A stretch of 64,000 bases of DNA from Bacteroidales bacterium (GCA_003249255.1 QKJP01000066.1:62001-126000); one strand, 5' to 3'; counted from the stretch's first letter, positions 35,260 to 44,283 are shown. Numbers and translations: made by a program. The notes: a model not told the origin generated them from the sequence alone.

Positions 35260-35568
35260 TTAACTCGGGGTTGTTGCTACTACCAATATATATATATCAA
35301 ATGCACCATTATTGTTTATATCATACGATACTTGTAATGTATTCACAGTAAAACTTCCAACATCCACTACAGCCTGTTTTAAAATATCCTTAGCAATTGG
35401 CAATAAAGACGCCATTGTAAATTTTGTTGTTACATTTGCATTTAAACTAGAGGGGGCGTCAATATAATAAAATTGAAAATCGGTTAATTTTTCATCGTAC
35501 AGTCTTACTTCTATTTCTTTTTCAATTGATCCATTTACACTATCCCTGCGGATTTGAAGTTTTACCAA
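35260..35568 (-). pseudogene. Broken metalloprotease/toxin-like protein, middle part
   Basis: The middle piece of the disrupted gene, about 102 residues from the first in-frame candidate start. It is beta-rich (KLQIRRDSVNGSIEKEIEVRLYD) and has no catalytic motif. The frame is open upstream (IIKLSSSSTCLKDLVKL), reaching back to the poly-A tract where the N-terminal piece stops; a single base gained or two lost in that A7 run would join them. At its other end, GAFDIYI runs into the AT repeat where the next shift lies. Confidence 0.6.
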
Positions 35569-35600
35569 ATCTTTTAGACACGTACTTGATGAACTTAGTT

Positions 35601-36371
35601 TTATGATATTTTTTTGAGAATATTTTTTTTATCTAAAGGAGCATCGATTCTTAATTTTAAACTATCAGAGGAAGTTATCCAATAATTACTTTGTGGATTC
35701 ACATCGATTTCGAGTTCAGTAGTTCCTGCATTTATTATAGAAACATATTCATCCGTAGAGCCAGCTAAAATATCTAAACCATAAGCAGTATTTGTTGTAC
35801 TCTTCGTAACAAAAACATAATTAGAAGAACTTTGCATAGCCCCCTCATCCTCATCCTGCAAAAAGCTAAACACCATACTTTCTGGGTCATGTATAAGGTC
35901 CCACTGGTATTTCCATAACTCACCACCATCCGCATCATCCATCAGGTTAAGTGTACTTCTTTCCGGTAAATAATAGGTCGCCTTATCGCTAAATGTATGC
36001 CTAAGATTAAAAGCACCATGCGCTAATTCATGACCTATAACATTGTTATTTGAAGCATAATTAAAAATAAAGCCATATTGTCCAGTCAGAGGCATAAAGC
36101 CTTGTTTCTCACTTTCTGGAACATCAATAAAAAAGAGATAGAGTGTTTCTTTTTTGCAAGAACGTTTTTTGTCATAGGCTTTTATTACCTGGTTCATCTC
36201 TTTGGTGTACTTACTCAAGAGGGCAGTACCTTCGGTTTGAAAACCGCTTGGGTTTACCGTTAAGTTAAAAGGCTTGTCTAAGATGACTTGCCAGTCCACA
36301 ATGGCCGGAGCATATAACTTGTTAAGTTCATTACTTATAGTAGTTGTATTGGCAGGGCAGCGGGGATACAA
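35601..36371 (-). pseudogene. Broken metalloprotease/toxin-like protein, metzincin part
   Basis: The N-terminal surviving piece, 256 residues from a TTG. The metzincin motif HELAHGAFNLRH (His114, Glu115, His118, His125) is complete and the Met-turn is LNLMDDA (Met144), so the fold of a zinc endopeptidase is present. I recognise this HELxHGAFNLxHTF pattern from very large secreted Bacteroidota proteins in which it precedes a variable C-terminal domain; the missing N-terminus and the lack of a signal peptide say this copy is truncated. The frame is open back to the stop of the preceding lipoprotein gene. It ends at a frameshift in an A7 run near 35611-35617. Confidence 0.65.
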
Positions 36372-36389
36372 TCGCTTACTAGCGGGGAG

Positions 36390-36896
36390 CTAATGTGCAA
36401 AATCTATCACACCTAAAAATTTACCTCGCTTTACAAGTACTTTTTCCCAATCGGCGTTAATAGAATCACTTTTAATTTTAAGCCAATCTGGCAGAGGACA
36501 ATTGGCATCTTTAGGATTGTAAATAAGAAAAACACTTTCAAATGAGCCTGTTATAATATACCAGTTGGGAGCTCTTTTTACCTCATATTTTATACAACTA
36601 TAGTTAAAATCAATTGATTTGATTTGATTTTTCAAAAACAGACTGTCGATAATTATTTTTTCTTCAGGTTTAATCGTTGAAAGATTGTAATTTTTATTTG
36701 TAACTACACAATTTTTAAAATCCTTAACATAGTATTTATAATTTCTATAACACATTTCCCCAGCTTCTTTAATTTCATTACTTAACTCTATTTTGTTATA
36801 AGCCCTTTTAGATATTGAAGCATGGAGTGATAAACAGCCATTATTTAAAAGTACCACACAAATAAAACTGACTAAAATAAATATCAATCGAATCAT
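36390..36896 (-). CDS. Small lipoprotein, possible immunity protein
   Basis: A 168-residue protein with a lipoprotein-type signal, LIFILVSFICVVLLNNGC (lipobox ending at about Cys21). The rest is a small alpha/beta domain with IIDSLFLKNQIKSIDFNYSC, WYIITGSFESVFLIYNP and a final GKFLGVIDFAH; no family is recognised. It starts one base after the stop of a short toxin-like tail on the same strand (36898-36999), the arrangement of toxin and immunity genes. Its TAG stop is followed in the same frame by the protease fragment. An immunity role is inference. Confidence 0.6.
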   Translation of the reverse strand: MIRLIFILVSFICVVLLNNGCLSLHASISKRAYNKIELSNEIKEAGEMCYRNYKYYVKDFKNCVVTNKNYNLSTIKPEEKIIIDSLFLKNQIKSIDFNYSCIKYEVKRAPNWYIITGSFESVFLIYNPKDANCPLPDWLKIKSDSINADWEKVLVKRGKFLGVIDFAH

Positions 36897-36897
36897 T

Positions 36898-36999
36898 TTA
36901 CTGCATATTAAATTTAGTACCTATTTTAACATTGTGACTTCCTTTACTATTGAGGTTTTGTCCCAGTTGCCGCACGAATACTTTCGTGTGGTATTGTAC
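36898..36999 (-). pseudogene. Residual C-terminal tail of a toxin-like protein
   Basis: A 33-codon frame bounded upstream by a stop, reading VQYHTKVFVRQLGQNLNS then KGSHNVKIGTKFNMQ and stop. It has no start codon. The stop lies one base before the lipoprotein ATG. The text looks like the end of a folded secreted domain, not random sequence, and the position suggests the tail of a displaced polymorphic toxin. Short and uncertain. Confidence 0.4.
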
Positions 37000-37078
37000 T
37001 TAGTTAAAATTACACCTGTTTTGCTTTGTTTCTTCAAAATTCTTGTGAATATAAACTTCAATCCATAGCTGCACAAAA

Positions 37079-37103
37079 AAAGCTGCCTTAAAAAGACAGC
37101 TTT
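37079..37103 (-). terminator. Terminator downstream of the DUF4301 gene
   Basis: AAAGCTG pairs with CAGCTTT, with A and T runs on both sides, 160 bases after the DUF4301 stop. A second hairpin, CACGAA/TTCGTG, lies at 36973-36988. Confidence 0.65.
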
Positions 37104-37263
37104 ATTATAATATTACATTTTGTATTTTAATCTACTGTTTTGTCCTTCAGATCATTGATGAAATTCGAAAACAACGTCAATCAATTTGCACATGACCACA
37201 TCAGCAAATTAACACCTCATAGCCTTACGACCAACCAATCTATCAATCGAATGACCTAAGTGC

Positions 37264-38799
37264 TTACTTCTGCAATTCCAATTTAGGTTGGTGTTGAGGT
37301 CTTAATAAGTCCATCACTGTTTTTACCGGATTGAAAGTCGTAATAGGCACTTCCACAAAGAAGGTAATCCAATTAGCCATAGCACCATTCCATAATCCGG
37401 GTAGCTCCAATGCCTTGAGTTCTCTTCCGTTTAATGATTTCTCCGAAATAAATCCGGCATCATGATCGATAAAGTTAGTTAAATCAAATTTATCACCCTT
37501 GTAGTCCTTAAGGTAGCAAACTAAATCTACCGGATTAAAGTGTGTACTTTGTTTAATTAAAGCTTGCTTTTTAAAATCATTAGGATCAATTTGCGGTCCC
37601 TCAACAATTTGAAGAGTAACATTTCCATTTGATTGTTTCACCCAGAATGGACCACCTCCCGGTTCACCTTCATTTTTTACCATGCCGCATACGCGTATAG
37701 GTTTATTTAGGAAGTTCTTAATGTAGTTAATTTGATCGTTGATAGTACCATTTTCAATCGCCGAGGGAATGCTTTGTTTTAATTCATTGTTTAAGAATTT
37801 AAATCCTTCTTCAATACTGTTTGTTTGAATACTTAAATCTTGGTTATCCAAACCCTTTAGTATTTTAAAAATGCCTTCTTTTTTATTGATCAATACACCA
37901 CCAATTACTTTTTTGTATTTAATCGTATCTGCTAAAAGGTGTTCTTGAATAACGTTATCAATGTTTTTAATAAACACCATTTCATACTCTAAGTCATTTA
38001 AGTTTTCAATGAGCGCACCATGTCCACCCGGCCTAAATAAAATAGTGCCATCTTCTTGATAGAAAGGTTTATTTTCCATATCAACAGCAATGGTATCTGT
38101 CGATTTTTTCTGGAAAGAGAAGTTGATGCTTAGTTTTACGCCATGCTGTTTTTCGTATTTCTCACAAAGCTTATCGGCCAACTCTTTAAAGCGGTCGTGG
38201 TGTTCCGGGCTAACGGTAAAGTGTATCGAACAGCTTTTATCACTTTTAAGCGCATAAGCAATGCCTTCTTTAAAGTGTTCTTCCATAGGCGTAGAAGAAT
38301 AATCATCGTACTTATGAAATTTTAGAAGCCCTTTAGGAAGTTCGCCATAATTTAGACCATTCTCTAAAAGCAATTGTCCGATAATTTCTCCTGGATCTTC
38401 AGTGTTGTTTTTAATTAGAATTTTATTCAAATCTTCATAAAATGCAAAATCACTCAACTCGTTAAAGAATGTAGAGTAGGGCTCTTGACTTTTTTCTTTG
38501 ATTTGATCCGTATGATTCTTATTGATAAAGCTAAATAAATCTTTGAACATGCGTGATGCAGCGCCTGAAGCTGGTACAAATTTCCCAATGTCTAATCCCT
38601 TAGAAATTGATTTTTCAAAAGCGTCAATATACGATTGCTCATTCTTTGAGTTTATGTTAATAATACCATCGTTAAGTGTTGCCGGTTTTTGGATATTGCA
38701 AAATGGAAATCCATCAATGAAATTCTGAATTTGAGATTTTACTTTTTCAATAGATAAGTTGTTTTTTTCGAGTTGAATCAGGTCTTTTTCTGTTAACAT
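37264..38799 (-). CDS. DUF4301 family protein
   Basis: A 511-residue cytoplasmic protein of DUF4301, a family common in Bacteroidota. Family-like segments are KFVPASGAASRMFKDLFSF near the start, the TILFRPGGHGALIENLNDL middle and the GGVLINKKEGI region. The PGSGAxSRM-type loop and FRPGGHGAL suggest a nucleotidyltransferase-like sugar-nucleotide fold, but this is only resemblance. No function is established. It is a single gene with a terminator downstream. Confidence 0.85.
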   Translation of the reverse strand: MLTEKDLIQLEKNNLSIEKVKSQIQNFIDGFPFCNIQKPATLNDGIININSKNEQSYIDAFEKSISKGLDIGKFVPASGAASRMFKDLFSFINKNHTDQIKEKSQEPYSTFFNELSDFAFYEDLNKILIKNNTEDPGEIIGQLLLENGLNYGELPKGLLKFHKYDDYSSTPMEEHFKEGIAYALKSDKSCSIHFTVSPEHHDRFKELADKLCEKYEKQHGVKLSINFSFQKKSTDTIAVDMENKPFYQEDGTILFRPGGHGALIENLNDLEYEMVFIKNIDNVIQEHLLADTIKYKKVIGGVLINKKEGIFKILKGLDNQDLSIQTNSIEEGFKFLNNELKQSIPSAIENGTINDQINYIKNFLNKPIRVCGMVKNEGEPGGGPFWVKQSNGNVTLQIVEGPQIDPNDFKKQALIKQSTHFNPVDLVCYLKDYKGDKFDLTNFIDHDAGFISEKSLNGRELKALELPGLWNGAMANWITFFVEVPITTFNPVKTVMDLLRPQHQPKLELQK

Positions 38800-39095
38800 A
38801 TTGAATAATTGTTAGTAGGTTTTCTATTCTTGAAATTAATAATAAAATCAGAAAGAAAAGGCTTTTGTTCATTAAAAAAATATTAATATTATTTAACTAA
38901 TTAATTTTAAGAATAACCTTGTTTTTATGATTTATTAATGAATCATTATGGATAATTCTTTTTTTAAGATCGATAAGAATACGGATTATTTGTATTTAAA
39001 ACATTGAATAATAGATTATTTAATAATTTGCATGAGGCTTATTTTTGACTAAAGTAAATTTTTTCAGAAATATGTTATATTTAATAAAAAATAAC
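38800..39095. other. AT-rich intergenic stretch
   Basis: About 300 bases of very AT-rich sequence between divergent genes. Apart from the promoter element at 39096-39103 I see nothing specific. Confidence 0.5.
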
Positions 39096-39103
39096 TATTT
39101 TTG
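39096..39103 (+). promoter_or_regulatory. -7 box TATTTTTG before the T9SS cargo gene
   Basis: Exact TAnnTTTG match 45 bases before the ATG at 39149; the -33 element is weak. Confidence 0.5.
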
Positions 39104-39148
39104 TCTTGATTTTTACTAATTAAATTATATACAATTAAATTTAAACTT

Positions 39149-40240
39149 ATGAAAAATGTTTACACTTTATTAGTTGCATTATTAATGTCGGTCGTTGCTT
39201 TTGGGCAAAGCCTAACTTTTGATACCAAAACTATTGGAACTGATGGGTTTCAATGGGCGCAAGGAACCTATGCAGCAGGTTCAAAAATTGTTATGGCTGG
39301 TACAGGGTATGCAGCAGGAGATAAAGTTACTGCGACTCTAACAAATTGGACTTCATGGGAAACTGCTGGTACTACTATATATGGTACAGTTACTGCAATA
39401 GCAGATGCTAAGGGTAGTTTTTCTGTAGAATTAGTTATTGATGCTGCAACACCTGCTGGTGAAGGGCTTAAAGCAGGTGTTGGTTATATGATTCATGCTA
39501 AACGTAGCGATAACTCTATTTTTGCACATAATAAAAATTTTGCAAATGTAGTTTTATCAATTACTAATGATAATGCAAATCCAGCTCCAACAGCAGGTTT
39601 ATCAGTTTCTTTTGGAGGCAAAGATCTGTTAGCTGAAACTGTTGATTTAGGAAGCTTTGGAAATGTTACTTTAGGAGAAACTTTTGCGGTAACCGGTACA
39701 TGTGACTTAACCAAAACTGTTGGTGGAGTTACTTATAATTACAATTATGCTTATGTAAATATTTATAAGGCAGATGCTAGTATTACTGATTTGGTAAAAG
39801 GACCTGAAGGAACAAATACCGGTGACGTTTATGAGAATTTTATGGGAGTAAATGGAACAACGGGAGCATTTACACATACTTATAAAATTCAATCTACTCT
39901 TCCTTTATCGTCGACTCTAACTGACGGAGATTTATATCTTGCTAGAGTAACGATAGGGTACAAAAATGCAGATGGAACTAATACTTGGCAGTATGAGAGC
40001 AAACGCATTGGTGTTACGGTTGTAGATGTTGCTACAAGCACTAGTGTATTAACTGCAGGAGATGTTAAAGTTGTTTCAGTTCCTAACGGTATTTCAGTTG
40101 AAGCTCCAGAGGGTGCAACTTATGAAGTGTATAACTTATCAGGTGTAAAAGTTTCTACAAACAACTTATCTACCGGTATTTATATAGTGGTTGTTTCTTT
40201 AGATGGTGAAACAATTGTTAAGAAAGTAGTAGTAGAGTAA
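39149..40240 (+). CDS. Secreted beta-rich protein with T9SS-type C-terminal signal
   Basis: A 363-residue secreted protein. Signal peptide 1-20 ends VVAFGQ. Two Ala/Gly/Thr-rich beta-domains follow (about 21-145 and 150-295); the first has GTGYAAGDKVTATLTNW, like Ig-type surface domains. The last 70 residues end in ATYEVYNLSGVKVSTNNLSTGIYIVVVSLDGETIVKKVVVE, a T9SS type A sorting signal (EVYNLSGV, GIYIVVV). It has no catalytic motif, so a structural or adhesive surface role is likely. A strong terminator follows. Confidence 0.82.
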   Translation: MKNVYTLLVALLMSVVAFGQSLTFDTKTIGTDGFQWAQGTYAAGSKIVMAGTGYAAGDKVTATLTNWTSWETAGTTIYGTVTAIADAKGSFSVELVIDAATPAGEGLKAGVGYMIHAKRSDNSIFAHNKNFANVVLSITNDNANPAPTAGLSVSFGGKDLLAETVDLGSFGNVTLGETFAVTGTCDLTKTVGGVTYNYNYAYVNIYKADASITDLVKGPEGTNTGDVYENFMGVNGTTGAFTHTYKIQSTLPLSSTLTDGDLYLARVTIGYKNADGTNTWQYESKRIGVTVVDVATSTSVLTAGDVKVVSVPNGISVEAPEGATYEVYNLSGVKVSTNNLSTGIYIVVVSLDGETIVKKVVVE

Positions 40241-40262
40241 TTATCTACTGGTTCATGATATT

Positions 40263-40298
40263 AAAAAAGCCTTGGTGTATTGCATCAAGGCTTTTTTT
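40263..40298 (+). terminator. Terminator after the T9SS cargo gene
   Basis: AAAAAAGCCTTG pairs with CAAGGCTTTTTT followed by T residues. Confidence 0.85.
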
Positions 40299-40559
40299 AC
40301 ATCCTTGCAATTCGAAAGAATGTATTGAATGTGTCTTCTTTTTACACCCTTTTATTCTGGCAATGTCTTTTTATTATGGGTAAGCACTTGGTATAATGTC
40401 GCTTGATAATACAATGTTTAATGTATACATAGATTACCGTTCGTGTCGCAAATGAAGTGGTATAAGCCTATTGTTTTTTTAAAAATTTGAGAGCTAAATG
40501 TTCTCTTTGGTTTGAAAATCCAGGCTTGTTTGAGATCTGATGATGTTTAAAGTACTTGT

Positions 40560-40730
40560 TATGTCAATTATCTTTGGTATTCTGTTTGTATACAGGAATT
40601 TCGCCTTTAACATATCTTGTAAGAGGCAGAGTTTAACCACATGTTATTTTGACAGGAATTACTGTGATGATTTTTTAAAAATCTTGTAAATCCAGTTAAC
40701 CTTGTCTTAAAAGCGATTTCCCGGAGTCTA
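40560..40730 (+). repeat. Dispersed degenerate repeat, copy 1
   Basis: This stretch aligns by eye with the reverse complement of 58620-58845. Shared landmarks are TTTAACATATCTTG, TTTAACCACATG, TTTTGACAGG, AAAAATCTTGTAAATCC, CTTGTCTTAAAAGCGATTTC. The rest of the 670-base gap (40299-40968) shows only a GC hairpin, AAGCCG/CGGCTT at 40829-40849, near the ribH stop side. Confidence 0.65.
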
Positions 40731-40968
40731 GCAAGGCCTACGGTATGTCTGCGGTGATTATTACTGCACTCTGTTTATTCTATAGTAATCTAATTGCAGA
40801 AGCTTTATTGCAAGCTATAAATAACAAAAGCCGACTTTTGGCCGGCTTCTGATTTGAAATAGTATTGGCTTTTAAATTTTGTGTGCTAGTTCAGCTATGA
40901 ATAGTAATTATATGCAGCACTTGTTTTTAGGCTACTCATAAAGTACAATAAAAGCAAAAAAGTAAGTG

Positions 40969-41463
40969 TTACTCTTTCAAAGAGCGCTTATATTGTACCA
41001 TTTTCAAAGCAGTTACAGCTCCTTCATCTCCTTTGTTACCATGTTTACCACCTGCTCGATCTTGAGCTTGTTCTAGGTTTAAAGTGGTTAATAAACCAAA
41101 TATAAAAGGAATATTATACTTCATATTCAACTGAGTCATACCTTGTGTTACACCATGGCATACAAAATCAAAATGAGGCGTTTCACCTTGTATTACACAT
41201 CCCAGACAAATAACGGCATCCACATCGGTCATTTCGGCCATGTATTTAGCACCTGCCGTTAGTTCAAAGCTTCCGGGTACATATTTTTTGATGATGTTCT
41301 CTTCTAAAACTTCATGTTTAATAAGCGTGTTGTATGCGCCATTATATAGAGCTTCTGTAATATCAGTATTCCATTCCGAAACAATGATGCCGAATTTCAT
41401 ATCCTTTCCGGAAGGAACATCTTCTATTTTATAATCTGATAAGTTTTTTAAGCTTGTTGCCAT
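40969..41463 (-). CDS. ribH: 6,7-dimethyl-8-ribityllumazine synthase
   Basis: A 164-residue lumazine synthase, the penultimate enzyme of riboflavin synthesis. Family motifs are FGIIVSEWN at the substrate site, [41 protein letters not shown] (with the catalytic His in TPHFD) and [11 protein letters not shown] chose the ATG at 41463: the longer frame from 41511 would run through the hairpin at 41490-41522. It lies downstream of a TPR protein gene on the same strand, with that terminator between. Confidence 0.95.
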   Translation of the reverse strand: MATSLKNLSDYKIEDVPSGKDMKFGIIVSEWNTDITEALYNGAYNTLIKHEVLEENIIKKYVPGSFELTAGAKYMAEMTDVDAVICLGCVIQGETPHFDFVCHGVTQGMTQLNMKYNIPFIFGLLTTLNLEQAQDRAGGKHGNKGDEGAVTALKMVQYKRSLKE

Positions 41464-41489
41464 GTTTTCTTGTTTTTGTGCAAAAATAA

Positions 41490-41522
41490 AAGAGGTTACC
41501 TTAATGCGCAAGGTAACCTCTT
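41490..41522. terminator. Terminator between the TPR gene and ribH
   Basis: AAGAGGTTACCTT pairs perfectly with AAGGTAACCTCTT around a seven-base loop; A and T residues flank it. It lies 22 bases after the TPR gene stop. Confidence 0.85.
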
Positions 41523-41544
41523 AAATAAAAAGAAATATTTTTTA

Positions 41545-42228
41545 TTACATGTTCAATTTAGCACGTGTTAGATATTTATCAATTGTGCGTGCTTCATTGC
41601 TTGTGTTATAAGTATCTTTAATTGTTTGATAAGCTTCAAAGGCTTTAGAATATTCGCCTTTACCTTCATAAGCTAATCCTATTTTCATTAAAAAGATAGG
41701 GGCAGTTAATTCGTTTTTATAGTCAATAGCATCTTCGTAATAATTAACAGCGCTATTTACATCTCCTTTTTCCATGTAGGCATCGCCGATAGCACCTTTA
41801 GCAGTTGATGCAATTACATCATCATCAGTAGAGAAGCTTTTTAAGTGATCAATCGCTTCATCGTATTTACCTAATCTTAAACTTGAAACACCAGCATAAA
41901 ACTGGCTTAAGTTACCTGCTTTTGTCGACCCATACTCATCAATGATGTCAAGTACACCTAATGTGTTTCCATCCCCTTCAATAGTTAATTTAAAGCTATC
42001 CTTTTCAAATGCTTGTTGAGCTGAAAAAAGCTCTTTTTGAGCATTTTTTTCTAACGGTTGAAAGTATAACTTTTTAGAACCATAATAACCTGCAACAATT
42101 GCAATTAACACTAATGCAACTATCATTAGTTTATTCTGGTTATCCTCAATGTATTGTTCGGTTTTACCTAATGCTTGTTCTACATTCTCGAAGCTATCTT
42201 CTTGAATTGGCTCGTTCTTTTGTGACAT
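41545..42228 (-). CDS. Membrane-anchored TPR protein, YfgM-like
   Basis: A 227-residue protein with a short cytoplasmic N-terminus, one membrane helix (about 35-52, KLMIVALVLIAIVAGYYG) and a periplasmic region of TPR-type repeats (LSQFYAGVSSLRLGKYDEAIDHL, AKGAIGDAYMEKGDVNSAVNYYEDA, FLMKIGLAYEGKGEYSKAFEAYQTI). The layout is that of YfgM/YbgF-like proteins, which interact with the secretion and outer-membrane assembly machinery. It is followed by a terminator and ribH. Confidence 0.8.
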   Translation of the reverse strand: MSQKNEPIQEDSFENVEQALGKTEQYIEDNQNKLMIVALVLIAIVAGYYGSKKLYFQPLEKNAQKELFSAQQAFEKDSFKLTIEGDGNTLGVLDIIDEYGSTKAGNLSQFYAGVSSLRLGKYDEAIDHLKSFSTDDDVIASTAKGAIGDAYMEKGDVNSAVNYYEDAIDYKNELTAPIFLMKIGLAYEGKGEYSKAFEAYQTIKDTYNTSNEARTIDKYLTRAKLNM

Positions 42229-42403
42229 ATTTATCGGTTAAATTTTTTCCAAACGCAAATGTAATCGTTTTACCAAAAAATCAAAATAAGTAAACTTATT
42301 TTTGTGTGCTTTTTACCAAATATCTGCACAGCGTTAATTTATTTTGAATTTTTGCTTTCTGATAGCCAATGCAAGCTTTACTTTTGTAAAAAATAACTTT
42401 TGT

Positions 42404-42465
42404 GTCTCCGTGTTCTCGCCTACATTGTGCAGGTCTGTGTTGCAGTTGCAATGTGCATTAGCGGA
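42404..42465. repeat. Degenerate intergenic repeat upstream of recF
   Basis: TTTTGTGTCTCCGTGTTC and GCCTACATTGTGCAGG resemble the two elements found at 5462-5585. A dispersed repeat, not a gene. Confidence 0.45.
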
Positions 42466-42488
42466 TATACATTTAACGAAATGATTCA

Positions 42489-43595
42489 ATGTATATAAAA
42501 CATTTACACCTTATAAACTTTAAAAATATCCTTCAGGCAGATCTGGATTTTCTTTCCGGAATAAATTGTTTTGTAGGTGATAATGGTGCCGGAAAGACAA
42601 ATGTTTTAGATGCATTGTATTATTTATCTTTTTGTAAAAGCTATTTTAATCCGGTCGATAGTCAAAATATCAATCACGAGGAAAGTTTTTTTGTAATCCA
42701 GGGAAAGTACCAAAGGTTGGATGAAGATGAATTGGTCTATTGTGGATTAAAAAAAGGCCAAAAAAAGTATTTCAAGCGAAATGGGAAAGAATATCAGAAA
42801 CTAGCCGAACATATCGGTCTTTTGCCCCTTGTAATGATTTCACCTTCTGATGAGCAACTCATTAATGAAGGAAGTGAGCTGAGACGAAAATACATGGATG
42901 GTGTAATTTCTCAGTATGATAAAGAATATTTAGATGTCTTAATAAAGTATAATCGCGCTCTTCAACAACGAAATGCGACGTTAAAGTCTATCCGTGAAAG
43001 TCGCGCTCAGGACTTTGGTATGCTTGAATTGTGGGATGAACAATTGTGTCACTTGGCCCAAAAAATCTACGATAAACGAGTTGCGTTTATAGAAGAGTTA
43101 GTGCCGGTGTTTCAAGAATGCTATGCTTATGTGTCTGATAATCGCGAAGAAATAGCTCTTGAATACCAATCTTCCTTAAAAGAGGAGTCGTTAAAAACAT
43201 TATTGCTCTCTAATAGAACGAAAGATTTAATTCTGGGTTATACAACCAAAGGCGTCCATAAAGACGACTTAAACCTGCTTCTAAAAGATTTTCCTATTAA
43301 AAAAGTAGCTTCTCAGGGGCAGAAAAAAACCTTTTTAATTGCACTTAAATTGTCTCAATACGAATTTTTAAAAAGGCATAATGGGATTAAACCCATATTA
43401 TTGCTGGATGATATTTTTGATAAATTGGATGCCAATCGAAGTAGTAAAATTTTACAATTAGTTGCCGAAGATAAGTTCAATCAAATATTTATTACAGATA
43501 CCAAAAAAGATCAATTGAAAAAAATATTGGAAACAACCGGCAAAGACTTTCGTATTTTTAATGTAAATGGGGGTGAAATTAATATCGAGAATTAA
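42489..43595 (+). CDS. recF: DNA replication and repair protein RecF
   Basis: A 368-residue RecF, an SMC-like ATPase that loads RecA at gaps. The Walker A is GDNGAGKTNVLDALYYLSF near 32; the signature motif is SQGQKKTFLIALKLSQYEF near 275-295; Walker B is PILLLDDIFDKLD. The opening MYIKHLHLINFKN is standard. It is followed by the DUF721 gene, which starts at the last base of the recF stop codon, a typical Bacteroidota arrangement. Confidence 0.97.
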   Translation: MYIKHLHLINFKNILQADLDFLSGINCFVGDNGAGKTNVLDALYYLSFCKSYFNPVDSQNINHEESFFVIQGKYQRLDEDELVYCGLKKGQKKYFKRNGKEYQKLAEHIGLLPLVMISPSDEQLINEGSELRRKYMDGVISQYDKEYLDVLIKYNRALQQRNATLKSIRESRAQDFGMLELWDEQLCHLAQKIYDKRVAFIEELVPVFQECYAYVSDNREEIALEYQSSLKEESLKTLLLSNRTKDLILGYTTKGVHKDDLNLLLKDFPIKKVASQGQKKTFLIALKLSQYEFLKRHNGIKPILLLDDIFDKLDANRSSKILQLVAEDKFNQIFITDTKKDQLKKILETTGKDFRIFNVNGGEINIEN

Positions 43596-43888
43596 TGAGA
43601 AGAAGAACAGGAACGCAAAGCATTGCTGAAATCATAAAAGAATCTTTAAAACAACAAAAATTAAATAAGGGATTACTTGAAAATAGAGCGCTTCATTATT
43701 GGTCAGCAGTATTGGGGGAACCAATCGCTAAGGCGACCCACAATATTTATATCAGAAATGGAATTTTATATGTGGAATTAACATCAAGTGTTCTTCGAAA
43801 TGAACTTGTGATGTTTAAAGATCGCATTATTAGTCGTTTAAATCAGGCTATTGGAGAGCCGATTGTAAGAGATATTGTTTTTAGATAG
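43595..43888 (+). CDS. DUF721 family protein
   Basis: A 97-residue DUF721 (DciA/RNA-binding-like) protein. The pattern IAEIIKESLKQQKLNKGLLENRALHYWSAVLGE then TSSVLRNELVMFKDRIISRLNQ is typical. In other bacteria members of this family (DciA) interact with the replicative helicase; in Bacteroidota the role is not shown. It overlaps recF by one base, so they are co-expressed. Confidence 0.88.
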   Translation: MRRRTGTQSIAEIIKESLKQQKLNKGLLENRALHYWSAVLGEPIAKATHNIYIRNGILYVELTSSVLRNELVMFKDRIISRLNQAIGEPIVRDIVFR

Positions 43889-44181
43889 GAAGGAGGTTTG
43901 AAGCTTAGTAGGTGGTTAGGTCGGAAGGGGTGTGAGTTTAAAATATGTCACACGTACCCCAGATTCTTGATTATGTTTTATCCTAGGGAAATTGTGTTTA
44001 AACAGACTAACTTATTTTTAATATACCTGCCATGTCTTTAGCGTGGAAAAACACCAAAACATCCCCAAAGCGAAATTCGTAGACTAACTATTTTCGTGAT
44101 TTTTAGCGACTTTTGTTGTTAAGAAAAATTATTTAAAATTTTGTGGGATTAATCACATTCAGAAAGCAAAATCCCAAAGTT
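43889..44181. other. Intergenic stretch after recF-DUF721
   Basis: About 290 bases without a gene. A GGGATT/AATCCC inverted repeat lies near 44144-44177 and the hairpin at 44182-44208 follows. Nothing else is recognised. Confidence 0.5.
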
Positions 44182-44208
44182 TTATCCCTCTGTTTTTTAG
44201 AGGGATAA
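44182..44208. terminator. Hairpin between DUF721 and ndk
   Basis: TTATCCCTCT (44182-44191) pairs perfectly with AGAGGGATAA (44199-44208) around GTTTTTT. It lies about 75 bases downstream of ndk on the minus strand. Confidence 0.6.
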
Positions 44209-44283
44209 GTTTTGTGGATTGAAATAAAAGAAGTGGTTTAGGGGGGAACTAATGAAAATAACCTGTTTATTCTAATCGTTATT

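Noticed and set aside
36371-36390. Possible read-through of the lipoprotein TAG into the protease fragment, which is in the same frame
   Set aside because: A same-frame continuation has a one-in-three chance, and a lipoprotein fused to a truncated protease makes no clear sense; no recoding signal is visible.
40299-40968. A structured non-coding RNA gene in the long gap before ribH
   Set aside because: Only a dispersed degenerate repeat and one short hairpin are visible; no fold of a known RNA class could be traced.
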